Positions 9,566 through 15,477 are shown, counted from the first letter of the stretch. The stretch: 18,134 nt of DNA from an uncultured Caryophanales bacterium (GCA_947065955.1 CAMSXY010000011.1:1-18134), one strand, 5' to 3'. Program-made: numbers and translations. The notes: generated by a model from the letters alone, not told the origin.

Positions 9566-9583
9566 GGCATTTTTATACATGCC
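9566..9583 (-). other. Small hairpin in the rpoB 5' leader
   Basis: The leader RNA between the rpoB promoter and gene contains GGCAU/AUGCC (5 bp) around an 8-base loop, followed by UUUU. The stem is short and the U run is only four, so it is a weak pause or attenuation candidate at best. It could be fortuitous. Confidence 0.3.
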
Positions 9584-9594
9584 GCCACTTTATA

Positions 9595-9623
9595 ATTATA
9601 AAGATTTTTGATCAAGAAGTCAA
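9595..9623 (-). promoter_or_regulatory. rpoBC promoter
   Basis: Minus-strand TTGACT (9618-9623), a 17-bp spacer and TATAAT (9595-9600), close to the sigma-A consensus. The -35 box lies in the last codons of the upstream methyltransferase gene and that gene's stop codon is inside the spacer. The predicted RNA start near 9588 gives a leader of roughly 60 nt. Confidence 0.85.
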
Positions 9624-10202
9624 TATTTTACTACATTTTATAACAAAAAAACCTTTATCTTTGATTAAAACTTCTGTTTTATAGACTTGTGATAAATCTT
9701 TTAAAACACTTTTGGCTCCTTGATCTTTATGAATCACAAAAAAAAGTATCCCCTCTTTTTTTAAATGATCATAAGCCCCCAATAAAATGTCATATAAAAT
9801 CTTTTTCCCCACTCGAATAGGTGGGTTTGTAACAATAAAATCGTATTCATCCTTTATATTCTCGTAAATATTACTTTCAAAAATATTAACAGAAACCTTA
9901 TTTTCTTTTGCGTTTTTGAGTGCCAAATGTAGGCAACGTTTATTAATATCGATCATGTCCACTTCTATAGGAAATTTCTTTTTAAGAAAAATTCCAACAG
10001 GTCCATACCCACAACCAAAATCAAGAACTCGGCCTTTTAGAAAATCTATTTGTTCTAATAAAAGTCGAGTTCCAAAATCTAAACTACTTTTTGAAAAAAC
10101 ACCACGATTTGAATAAAAAGTCAAAAAAACATCTTGAATCGTTGTATTAAATTTAAATTCCTTACTCAAAAGAGTCGGATCATTTTCAAAATATTGTGCC
10201 AT
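9612..10202 (-). CDS. RsmC/YbxB-type rRNA (guanine-N2) methyltransferase
   Basis: Predicted class I SAM-dependent methyltransferase of 196 aa, orthologous by position and sequence pattern to B. subtilis YbxB and resembling the catalytic half of E. coli RsmC, which makes m2G1207 in 16S rRNA. Motif I is VLDFGCGYGPVGIF; the acidic residue of the next strand is in MIDIN; the catalytic motif IV is TNPPIRVGK, the NPP[FYI] signature of amino-group methyltransferases. FYSNRGVFSKSSLDFGTRLLL matches the family's conserved N-terminal segment. I chose the ATG at 10202, which has AGGAG six bases upstream; a start nine codons earlier has no ribosome site and would run into the hairpin at 10228-10253. It lies between rplL and rpoB as in Bacillus, and its 3' end holds the rpoBC promoter. 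The family is secure; the exact target base is inferred. Confidence 0.9.
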   Translation of the reverse strand: MAQYFENDPTLLSKEFKFNTTIQDVFLTFYSNRGVFSKSSLDFGTRLLLEQIDFLKGRVLDFGCGYGPVGIFLKKKFPIEVDMIDINKRCLHLALKNAKENKVSVNIFESNIYENIKDEYDFIVTNPPIRVGKKILYDILLGAYDHLKKEGILFFVIHKDQGAKSVLKDLSQVYKTEVLIKDKGFFVIKCSKILTS

Positions 10203-10227
10203 ATTGTCTCCTATCGCAATAAACAGC

Positions 10228-10253
10228 AAAAGCCCATACTTTTTAGTATAGGC
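10228..10253 (-). terminator. Partial terminator / attenuator after rplL
   Basis: Minus-strand GCCTATACT/AGTATGGGC forms a 9-bp stem with one G-U pair around an AAAA loop (10245-10253 with 10232-10240), followed by UUUUGCUGUUU. The interrupted U tract suggests incomplete termination. This would lower expression of the methyltransferase relative to the abundant L10/L12 message while still allowing read-through. Confidence 0.65.
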
Positions 10254-10262
10254 TAATTGGTT

Positions 10263-10634
10263 TTATTTTAATTCAATAGAAGCTCCTGCTTCTTCAAATT
10301 TAGCTTTTAATTCGTTAGCTTCATCCATAGCAGCTTTTTCTTTTACAACGCCACCATTGTCAGCAATATCTTTTGCTTCTTTTAATCCTAATCCTGTAAT
10401 ATCACGGATTAATTTAATAACAGCAATTTTATTAGCTCCTGCATTTGCAAGAACAACATCTACTGCACTTGGTCCTTCCTCAACAGCAGCGCCACCTTGT
10501 ACAGGTGCTGCAACAGCTACAGCGCTTGGATCAACACCAAACTCTTCTTTCATTGCATCTACCAATTCTTTTACTTCAAGAATGGTCATTTCTTTAATTG
10601 AATCAATAATTTCTTTTGTACTTAATTTTGCCAT
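10263..10634 (-). CDS. rplL: 50S ribosomal protein L7/L12
   Basis: Stalk protein that recruits translation GTPases (EF-Tu, EF-G, IF2) to the 50S subunit; 123 aa, typical length. Residues 1-35 are the N-terminal dimerisation/L10-binding helices, residues about 36-55 the Ala/Val/Gly-rich hinge (SAVAVAAPVQGGAA), and the rest the factor-binding domain with the signature IKLIRDITGLGLKEAKDIAD. AGGAGG lies seven bases before the ATG, and rplJ ends 18 bases upstream, so the two are one message. Several copies per ribosome are needed, in keeping with its strong ribosome site and the downstream partial terminator. Confidence 0.98.
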   Translation of the reverse strand: MAKLSTKEIIDSIKEMTILEVKELVDAMKEEFGVDPSAVAVAAPVQGGAAVEEGPSAVDVVLANAGANKIAVIKLIRDITGLGLKEAKDIADNGGVVKEKAAMDEANELKAKFEEAGASIELK

Positions 10635-10652
10635 TTTCTATTCCTCCTTATT

Positions 10653-11141
10653 TTATTTTTCTAAATTTTGACTATGTAAATCTAAACAAATTGCAAAGTC
10701 GCGAACCACTTGCATAAGTCCACCTGCAACCATCGTAAGAAGTCCTTCTCTGGATGGAATGGTTGATAATGCTTTTAATTCATTTTCATCTACTGGATTT
10801 CCATCTACGATTCCAACTTTTAAAGTAAGTGCTGTATGTTTTTTTGCAAAATCAGCTAATACTTTAATAGGAGCTACTGCATCTTCTCCAAAAGCAATTG
10901 CCTTAGGACCTTCTAATGTTCCAAGATCAATATTTAAAGAAGATAATGCTCTTGCTGCTAGTGTATTTTTATATACTTTATAATCAGAACCTGTCTCTCT
11001 TAATTTTCTTCGAAGTTCATTTGTTTCTGAAACGGTAAGTCCTTGGTATTCAAAGACAACAACGGATGCAGCATTTTTTACTTTTTCAGAAATTTCATCA
11101 ATAACATTTTGTTTTTTTTCTAAGATTTTTGGATTTGCCAT
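10653..11141 (-). CDS. rplJ: 50S ribosomal protein L10
   Basis: Base of the L7/L12 stalk; it binds 23S rRNA and carries the L12 dimers on its C-terminal helix. It has 162 aa, usual for Bacilli. The N-terminal domain shows the family pattern VVVFEYQGLTVSETNELRRKLRE and YKVYKNTLAARAL; the C-terminal end VVRDFAICLDLHSQNLEK is the L12-binding helix. The start ATG follows an optimal GAGGAGGTG ribosome site. It is transcribed with rplL from a consensus promoter just after rplA and is controlled by the L10 leader at 11142-11272, where the L10(L12)4 complex is the expected repressor. Confidence 0.98.
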   Translation of the reverse strand: MANPKILEKKQNVIDEISEKVKNAASVVVFEYQGLTVSETNELRRKLRETGSDYKVYKNTLAARALSSLNIDLGTLEGPKAIAFGEDAVAPIKVLADFAKKHTALTLKVGIVDGNPVDENELKALSTIPSREGLLTMVAGGLMQVVRDFAICLDLHSQNLEK

Positions 11142-11272
11142 TTTACACCTCCTCGTTTTTTATTAAAAAAACTCCTACTATAGATACCGTAAGAGTCTTT
11201 TTTTATTCCTCGGTAGGAAAAATTAAGCCTTAAGCTCCTACTGTCTACGGTAACTATAATTTTTTCAATTCA
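11142..11272 (-). ncRNA. L10 leader (autoregulatory attenuator of rplJL)
   Basis: The roughly 130-nt leader carries the hallmarks of the ribosomal L10 leader family, GACAGUAGGAG ... GGCUUAAUUUUUCCUACCGAGG (11243 down to 11207). The arms AGUAGGA and UCCUACC pair to form the L10-binding stem. The segment UAUAGUUACCGUAGA (+ coordinates 11244-11258) is complementary over about 14 bp, with one bulge and one mismatch, to UCUUACGGUAUCUAUA (11179-11194). That second segment includes most of the 5' arm of a terminator (11164-11196), so the two structures exclude each other. Known family behaviour: excess L10(L12)4 binding shifts the leader to termination. The pairings are read directly; the direction of control is inferred from the family. 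Confidence 0.9.
11164..11196 (-). terminator. Terminator arm of the L10 leader
   Basis: Minus-strand ACTCTTAC/GTAGGAGT forms an 8-bp stem with one G-U pair (11189-11196 with 11171-11178) around a 10-base loop, followed by a run of T. It lies before the rplJ ribosome site and is the off state of the leader. Confidence 0.85.
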
Positions 11273-11277
11273 ACGTC

Positions 11278-11306
11278 ATTATAACATATACGTTTTTTTT
11301 TGTCAA
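11278..11306 (-). promoter_or_regulatory. rplJL promoter
   Basis: A perfect consensus: TTGACA (11301-11306), 17-bp spacer, TATAAT (11278-11283), with TG one base before the -10 (extended -10). The -35 begins three bases after the rplA stop codon (11310-11312). Confidence 0.92.
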
Positions 11307-11309
11307 AGA

Positions 11310-12005
11310 TTATTTTGAAAAACTACTTAAATCTAATTTTACACCAGGTCCCATTGTAGAACAAATTGTGATATTTTTAATGTAGTCTCCCTTTACAGCG
11401 GCTGGTTTTGATTTGATAATTAAAGACACAAATGCATCTAAATTTTCTTTTAATGCGTTTTCATCAAAAGATACTTTTCCAATTAATGCATGAACATTTC
11501 CATAACTATCTGTACGGTACTCTACTCGACCTTTTTTAACTTCTTCAACAGCCTTTTTAACATCCATTGTAACCGTTCCTGTTTTTGGATTTGGCATAAG
11601 CCCTTTAGGTCCTAAAACACGACCAATTTTTCCAAGAGCAGGCATCATATCTGGTGTTGCAATCATGGTATCAAAATCGAACCAATTTTCTTTTTCGATT
11701 TTTTCAATCATATCCATGTCTCCAACAAAATCAGCTCCAGCAGCAAGGGCTGCTTTGGCTTGTTCTCCTTTTGCAATAACAAGAACTCTTTTTGTTTTAC
11801 CTGTACCATTTGGAAGTACTAAAGCCCCTCTTAATTGTTGATCTGCTTTTTTCGTATCCAAATTAAGGCGTATTGCTACTTCAACAGATGCGTCGAACTT
11901 GCAAATAGAAGTCTCTTTTACAAGTTTAATTGCTTCTTCTTTAGAATAGTTTTTTGCTTTTTCTACTTTAGAAGCAGCCTCTATATATTTTTTTCCTTTT
12001 TTCAT
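11310..12005 (-). CDS. rplA: 50S ribosomal protein L1
   Basis: L1-stalk protein that moves deacylated tRNA out of the E site and, in many bacteria, represses its own operon by binding mRNA; 231 aa. Recognisable segments are MKKGKKYIEAASKV, RGALVLPNGTGKTKRVLVIA, the family signature around MPALGKIGRVLGPKGLMPNP, and the conserved end KPAAVKGDYIKNITICSTMGPG. The ATG at 12005 is preceded by AGGAGG at six bases and matches the family N-terminus; an in-frame start 12 codons earlier would lie within the predicted L1 operator and is rejected. It is downstream of rplK by 63 nt. No terminator follows; transcription can continue into the L10 leader. Confidence 0.98.
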   Translation of the reverse strand: MKKGKKYIEAASKVEKAKNYSKEEAIKLVKETSICKFDASVEVAIRLNLDTKKADQQLRGALVLPNGTGKTKRVLVIAKGEQAKAALAAGADFVGDMDMIEKIEKENWFDFDTMIATPDMMPALGKIGRVLGPKGLMPNPKTGTVTMDVKKAVEEVKKGRVEYRTDSYGNVHALIGKVSFDENALKENLDAFVSLIIKSKPAAVKGDYIKNITICSTMGPGVKLDLSSFSK

Positions 12006-12017
12006 ACTTATCCTCCT

Positions 12018-12044
12018 TATGTGGTTTAGCGGACTTCCCACATA
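12018..12044 (-). promoter_or_regulatory. Candidate L1 operator before rplA
   Basis: The RNA UAUGUGG/CCACAUA (12038-12044 with 12018-12024) forms a 7-bp stem closing the loop GAAGUCCGCUAAA, directly before the AGGAGG of rplA. The strings GUGGGA and AACCAC also occur in the rplK leader element and resemble the two strands of the L1-binding site in 23S rRNA (GGUGGGUAG and ACCAC). L1 binding here would hide the adjoining ribosome site. The stem is seen; the L1 assignment is inference. Confidence 0.6.
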
Positions 12045-12058
12045 GGGTATTCCCTATG
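12041..12058 (-). other. Perfect hairpin competing with the rplA operator
   Basis: CATAGGG/CCCTATG is a perfect 7-bp stem with a four-base loop immediately upstream of the rplA element. It shares bases 12041-12044 with the operator stem, so only one of the two can form fully. It has no T run and is therefore not a terminator. Confidence 0.6.
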
Positions 12059-12068
12059 CATTTACTTA

Positions 12069-12491
12069 CTATTCAACATTGACACCCATATTAAGTGCTG
12101 TACCTTCTACAATTTTCATTGCTTCTTCAACGGTATAAGCATTTAAATCGGGTAATTTAATCTCAGCAATTTCACGAAGTTGTTCTTTAGTAATGGTTGC
12201 AACAATTTCTTTAGATCCTTTTTTAGATCCTGATTTAATTTTGGCTGTTTTTTTGATTAAAAAAGCAGCTGGTGGAGTTTTGATTACAAAATCAAAAGTT
12301 CTATCTTCATATACTGTAATTTCTACAGGTAAGATATCTCCTATTTTATCTTTTGTCGCATCATTATACTTTGTACAAAATTCCTGTAAATTGATTCCTG
12401 CAGGTCCAAGAACTGTTCCAACAGGTGGTGCTGGTGTTGCTTTTCCAGCTGGAATTTGTAATTTAATTACTTTTGTAACTTGTTTTGCCAC
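12069..12491 (-). CDS. rplK: 50S ribosomal protein L11
   Basis: Protein of the GTPase-associated centre; it binds 23S helices 43-44 and is needed for RelA activation in many bacteria. It has 140 aa, matching the family length. The N-terminal domain is KLQIPAGKATPAPPVGTVLGPAGINLQEFC and the C-terminal rRNA-binding domain contains IKSGSKKGSKEIVATIT and ends AMKIVEGTALNMGVNVE. I chose the second GTG (12491), which gives VAKQVTKVIKLQ as in relatives and lies 8 bases after AGGAGG. The first GTG (12500) overlaps the ribosome site itself. It is cotranscribed with rplA from the promoter at 12590-12618, behind a structured leader. Confidence 0.98.
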   Translation of the reverse strand: MAKQVTKVIKLQIPAGKATPAPPVGTVLGPAGINLQEFCTKYNDATKDKIGDILPVEITVYEDRTFDFVIKTPPAAFLIKKTAKIKSGSKKGSKEIVATITKEQLREIAEIKLPDLNAYTVEEAMKIVEGTALNMGVNVE

Positions 12492-12521
12492 GAAAAACAC
12501 CTCCTATAAATTTTTTTCGCG

Positions 12522-12559
12522 AGTGGTTCGAATGCACTCAATCCGCTTTGGCTCCCACT
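12522..12559 (-). promoter_or_regulatory. Candidate L1 operator in the rplK leader
   Basis: The RNA forms AGUGG/CCACU (12555-12559 with 12522-12526) around an internal region that includes GAGCCAAAGCGG and GUGCAUUCGAA. It carries the same GUGGGA...AACCAC pair as the element before rplA and resembles the L1 site in 23S rRNA. L1-mediated repression of the L11-L1 message is well known in other bacteria. It lies 16 bases before the rplK ribosome site. The L1 assignment is inference from the shared motif. Confidence 0.6.
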
Positions 12560-12562
12560 AAT

Positions 12563-12582
12563 CTATATTTTAATCAATATAG
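12563..12582 (-). other. AT-rich hairpin at the start of the rplK leader
   Basis: CTATATT/AATATAG forms a 7-bp stem with a six-base loop directly after the predicted RNA start. With no T run behind it, it may protect the 5' end or present the L1 element; its role is unknown. Confidence 0.45.
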
Positions 12583-12589
12583 CTTTTTT

Positions 12590-12618
12590 ATAATAACATA
12601 TTTTTTTAAATTTGTAAA
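12590..12618 (-). promoter_or_regulatory. rplKA promoter
   Basis: TTTACA (12613-12618), a 17-bp spacer and TATTAT (12590-12595), with an extended -10 TG. The -35 starts on the base after the nusG stop codon (12619-12621). The predicted leader is about 90 nt. Confidence 0.8.
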
Positions 12619-13152
12619 CTAGGCTTTTTCAATTTGTGAAAGTTCTAATTCTACAGTGGTCTCTTGTCCAAATAAATCAAGAGCAATTTCCAATTTACCT
12701 GTTTCAAGATCCATATTTTTGATTTTTCCATACATAGAAGCAAATGGTCCACCTGTTACATGTACCATATCCCCTACTTTAAGATCATTTCCAAGTTCTA
12801 TACGACTAAGACCCATAGAACCTAAAATACGATCTACCTCCTGTGGTGTTAAAGGGAAAGGTTTTGCTCCCTTTCCAGAAGAACCGATAAATCCAGTAAC
12901 TCCTGGTGTATTACGAACAATAAACCACGCTTCATCCGTCATAACCATTTCTACTAAAATATAACCTGGAAACATCTTTCGAATCTTTGTACTTGTAACG
13001 CCATCTTTTGTTTCTACTTCTTTTTGTTCTGGAACAACGACTCTTAGGATATAGTCTTCCATCCCCATTGAGTTTGCTCTCATTTCAAGTTTTTCTTTTA
13101 CCTTGTTTTCATGACCAGAATATGTATTTACAACATACCATTCTTTTTGCAT
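12619..13152 (-). CDS. nusG: Transcription elongation/antitermination factor NusG
   Basis: Binds the RNA polymerase clamp, modulates pausing and, through its KOW domain, can link transcription to ribosomes or Rho; 177 aa, usual for Bacillota. Residues 1-105 are the NGN domain (KEWYVVNTYSGHENKVKEKL, KMFPGYILVEM, WFIVRNTPGVTGFIG). The KOW domain begins at about 124 (LKVGDMVHVTGGPF) and runs to the C-terminus. Its ATG overlaps the secE stop by one base (TAATG) with AAGGTG upstream, so the two are translationally coupled. No terminator follows; the rplKA promoter starts directly after its stop. Confidence 0.98.
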   Translation of the reverse strand: MQKEWYVVNTYSGHENKVKEKLEMRANSMGMEDYILRVVVPEQKEVETKDGVTSTKIRKMFPGYILVEMVMTDEAWFIVRNTPGVTGFIGSSGKGAKPFPLTPQEVDRILGSMGLSRIELGNDLKVGDMVHVTGGPFASMYGKIKNMDLETGKLEIALDLFGQETTVELELSQIEKA

Positions 13153-13331
13153 TAGTGAAATAACACCTTAAGTCCTGCAATAATAAAATCTACTCCGGTA
13201 AAGAAAATCATGAAAAGAATAATAAAGGAAAACGTTGCTATAGAAAATTTTGCCATCTCCTTTTTATTAGGAAAGTGCACCATAGACATTTCTTTTTTTA
13301 CACCACGAAAAGCCTTGGTTAATTTGCTCAT
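13152..13331 (-). CDS. secE: Preprotein translocase subunit SecE
   Basis: Essential clamp of the SecYEG channel; single-pass inner membrane protein. The 59-aa product has the short Gram-positive form: a cytoplasmic amphipathic N-terminus (SKLTKAFRGVKKEMSMVHFP), the conserved NKKEMAKFS hinge, and one transmembrane helix (about 31-52, ATFSFIILFMIFFTGVDFII) ending LKVLFH. The start ATG has GAGGTGG three bases upstream. The stop overlaps nusG, the neighbour almost always found next to secE. In Bacillus, rpmGB (L33) precedes secE; no such small gene is visible in the 180 bases upstream here. Confidence 0.96.
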   Translation of the reverse strand: MSKLTKAFRGVKKEMSMVHFPNKKEMAKFSIATFSFIILFMIFFTGVDFIIAGLKVLFH

Positions 13332-13370
13332 AATCCACCTCTTCTTACTATATGTTTTTTTTCAAATAAA

Positions 13371-13388
13371 AAACACTATTCTGTGTCT
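13371..13388 (-). other. Small hairpin plus T run in the secE leader
   Basis: AGACAC/GTGTTT (13383-13388 with 13371-13376, one G-U pair) with a six-base loop runs into T residues, 7 bases after the secE -10. It resembles a weak attenuator, but the stem is short and there is no sign of an alternative fold. Confidence 0.25.
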
Positions 13389-13394
13389 AAAAAT

Positions 13395-13423
13395 AGTATA
13401 ACTTTTTTTTCCAGATTCGTCAA
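13395..13423 (-). promoter_or_regulatory. secE-nusG promoter
   Basis: TTGACG (13418-13423), a 17-bp spacer and TATACT (13395-13400). It lies after the terminator at 13440-13474 and gives a leader of about 55 nt before the secE ATG. Confidence 0.85.
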
Positions 13424-13439
13424 GTATTCTTTGAAATAA

Positions 13440-13474
13440 AAATAACAAAAAACATTATTTTTAAATAATGTTTT
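13440..13474 (-). terminator. Terminator after the zinc-ribbon gene pair
   Basis: A long AT-rich inverted repeat AAAACATTATT/AATAATGTTTT of about 11 bp (arms within 13449-13474) is followed on the minus strand by TTTTTTGTTATTTTT. It separates the membrane-protein unit from secE-nusG. Confidence 0.85.
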
Positions 13475-13510
13475 AAAGCTTTTATTTCGTCATACATCTC
13501 TATAAGGAAA

Positions 13511-14206
13511 TTAACTAAAAATTTTAGAAAAAATAAATAAAAGAAACATACCAATTACATAACTCGTAACAATGATGTAAGCATAATTATTTTCTTTTGC
13601 GTTTGTAGCATACTTAAGTCCTGTATATAAATAATAAGTAAAAAGCATATTGGCTACCATAAATAGTAAGAAAGCAAGTGATAAAGATATAAAGCTAAAT
13701 ACTATACTACATAATCCTAATGCACTATAATAAAGTGTTGCTATTCCAACAAGGCTAACCATTCCTTTAAAAGTCCCTTTTGCTTTGAAAATTTTTGTAT
13801 TAACAATATGTAAAAGGAAAGCCATTCCGAAAAAAATTATCAAAAAAGAGATTAAAAATACAAAAAAAATACGGAAATAAGGAAAATTTGAAACTGTTTC
13901 ATATTCTAAAAGAAAACCTCCTGCACCAAAGCTTTGAAACAAAAGAGACGAAAGTATTTTAGAACAAGATAAAACGAAAAGGGCTAAAATAATAGAACAA
14001 AGAGCAATCATCATAGATCCCTCTATAAATTTTTTTTCACTTACGCATTTTTTAGCTGTATCCGCAGGAGCTTTTATAAGTCCTTTTGCGATATCAGCGA
14101 TTTCTTGAAGATAGACTTTAAAATTTTCTCCTTTCGCTTCTGATTTACAAGAACATATACCACTTTCATCAAGCGGTTTACCACATTTTGTACAAAATTT
14201 TGCCAT
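13511..14206 (-). CDS. Zinc-ribbon polytopic membrane protein, function unknown
   Basis: A 231-aa protein with a small N-terminal zinc ribbon (Cys5, Cys8, Cys18, Cys20: FCTKCGKPLDESGICSC), a cytoplasmic helical linker (about 25-62), and about five hydrophobic segments: roughly 66-88, 111-136, 148-168, 170-192 and 206-229. The layout recalls zinc-ribbon/Yip1-like membrane proteins common in Bacillota, but no catalytic motif is visible. It starts 11 bases after the stop of the TcaA-like gene, and its AAGGAGG overlaps that stop (TAAGGAGG), so the two are one operon and both put a zinc ribbon on the cytoplasmic side of the membrane. A terminator follows. It is not found at this position in the B. 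subtilis arrangement. The family name is tentative. Confidence 0.8.
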   Translation of the reverse strand: MAKFCTKCGKPLDESGICSCKSEAKGENFKVYLQEIADIAKGLIKAPADTAKKCVSEKKFIEGSMMIALCSIILALFVLSCSKILSSLLFQSFGAGGFLLEYETVSNFPYFRIFFVFLISFLIIFFGMAFLLHIVNTKIFKAKGTFKGMVSLVGIATLYYSALGLCSIVFSFISLSLAFLLFMVANMLFTYYLYTGLKYATNAKENNYAYIIVTSYVIGMFLLFIFSKIFS

Positions 14207-14217
14207 TTTATTCCTCC

Positions 14218-15429
14218 TTAATATTTTTTAAAATAAGTATTTAAACTTTCTGCATCGATCAGTTTAAAGGAATCCTCTTTATAGGTATAAGTCATATAAA
14301 CTGTATCTGTGCCATTTTGATTACTTATTTTGTCTTCTACATTTACTTGGTAACTATAGGAAAGTTTTGCAGTTACATACAAATTTCCTTCCTGTGTAAT
14401 TTTAACAGTTATAGATTGTGGTTCACTAAATTTTACATTGGAAATCTCTTTATATCGGCTTAAAGAATTGGTAAGTTTTTCATAAGCTTCTTTTAAATCC
14501 TTTTCTTCCTTTGAAGATAAAAGAGAAGTTTCTATTTCTTCAAAAGAAATTCCTTGAAAAGCACTCTCATAAAGAAGATTTAATTGGGATTTTATTAAGT
14601 CCTTTAAGGTATTTTCACTTTCTACATCCAACTTTAATTTGGTTAGTGTTTTTAAAGTACTATAAGAAGAAATGGATATTTTTTCTTCTGTTTCTCCAAA
14701 AGGATAAACAACCCTTGCTTTGTAATAGGTTCGAAATAGTGCTGGCATTTCATAGGTGTCCATATTTTCCTTGGGTGATTGTTTACTAAGATATTTTTGA
14801 TCTACTTCGACATCATTTAAATAAAGTTTGGAACCCTTCATAACTTGAATTTTTGTGTTTTCTGTTGTTTCGAACGAATCTTTTGTTGGTGCTAACCAAC
14901 TATCAAAAAGAAACCATTTTTTTTGTTTTTCTTTTGTTAAAACGATCGTCTCTTCGAAAGAACCTTCTTGGCCTTTTCGGGTGTAATTGATTTTTACTAT
15001 TGCCTTTAAACCATCCGCACTAAGTGTTGCCTTTCCAATTTGATAACTAGCAACCTGATTTTTATACTTTTCATCTATATTTTCATTTACTAATTTTACA
15101 AACATTTCTTTTGAAGTAAATTCATTTTTTTCAACAGATAAAAAATCATATATTTTAGAAGCATCATAATTGATATACGCTAAAAAATAATTTTCAGCCA
15201 CTTTTTCTGGTTTTGTAAAAGTTTTACCTATGATATAAAAGGCTATACAAAAAAGCAAGACACTAAAAATTGTTAGAAAACCAATCTTTTTTTGCTTTGA
15301 TAAATTTTCCCATTTTTCTTTTACAGGAACATTTTGTTTTTTTATAGATATTGGTTTTAATTTTGTACCACATTCACTACAAAAAAAGGCATTTTTCTCG
15401 TTTTTTTGACCGCATTCGCTGCAAAACAT
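14218..15429 (-). CDS. TcaA/YvbJ-like zinc-ribbon membrane protein
   Basis: A 403-aa protein. An N-terminal zinc ribbon (Cys3, Cys6, Cys17, Cys20; FCSECGQKN...FFCSECG) is followed by a basic linker, one transmembrane helix at about 50-68 (IGFLTIFSVLLFCIAFYII) and a long extracytoplasmic part. The outer part resembles the tripartite TcaA family: a helical segment beginning KPEKVAENYFLAYINYDA, a small beta domain with KGSKLYLNDVEVD and an FGETEEK stretch, and a C-terminal NTF2-like region ending in YTYKEDSFKLIDAE. S. aureus TcaA is linked to glycopeptide susceptibility and cell-envelope stress. I chose the ATG at 15429, five bases after AGGAGGTGG and directly before the Cys residues; the in-frame upstream start at 15477 lies on the promoter -35. 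It has its own promoter and heads a two-gene unit. The architecture is clear; TcaA kinship is probable but not certain. Confidence 0.75.
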   Translation of the reverse strand: MFCSECGQKNEKNAFFCSECGTKLKPISIKKQNVPVKEKWENLSKQKKIGFLTIFSVLLFCIAFYIIGKTFTKPEKVAENYFLAYINYDASKIYDFLSVEKNEFTSKEMFVKLVNENIDEKYKNQVASYQIGKATLSADGLKAIVKINYTRKGQEGSFEETIVLTKEKQKKWFLFDSWLAPTKDSFETTENTKIQVMKGSKLYLNDVEVDQKYLSKQSPKENMDTYEMPALFRTYYKARVVYPFGETEEKISISSYSTLKTLTKLKLDVESENTLKDLIKSQLNLLYESAFQGISFEEIETSLLSSKEEKDLKEAYEKLTNSLSRYKEISNVKFSEPQSITVKITQEGNLYVTAKLSYSYQVNVEDKISNQNGTDTVYMTYTYKEDSFKLIDAESLNTYFKKY

Positions 15430-15448
15430 ATTCCACCTCCTTACTATT

Positions 15449-15477
15449 AGAATACCTTTAAATCCCTTTTTTGTCAA
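15449..15477 (-). promoter_or_regulatory. Promoter of the zinc-ribbon membrane-protein operon
   Basis: TTGACA (15472-15477), a 17-bp spacer and TATTCT (15449-15454). The predicted RNA start is only about 12-15 bases before the ATG at 15429, leaving a very short leader containing little more than AGGAGGTGG. Confidence 0.8.

Noticed and set aside
9612..10229. Longer rsmC-like gene starting at 10229
   Set aside because: The start codon overlaps the U tract of the hairpin after rplL; ATG at 10202 has AGGAG at six bases and fits the family N-terminus.
11310..12041. Longer rplA starting at 12041
   Set aside because: The extra 12 residues do not match L1 proteins, have no ribosome site and overlap the candidate L1 operator; ATG at 12005 has AGGAGG at six bases.
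12041..12058. 18-base palindrome as a terminator or protein operator
   Set aside because: There is no T run after it, and it lies inside an rplK-rplA message; an RNA hairpin is the simpler reading.
13332..13510. A missed rpmGB (L33) gene between the terminator and secE
   Set aside because: All frames were read; none encodes an L33-like Cys-rich 49-residue protein. The stretch holds only a terminator, a promoter and the secE leader.
14218..15477. Longer TcaA-like protein starting at 15477
   Set aside because: That start codon lies on the promoter -35; ATG at 15429 has a strong ribosome site and puts the zinc ribbon at the N-terminus as in the family.
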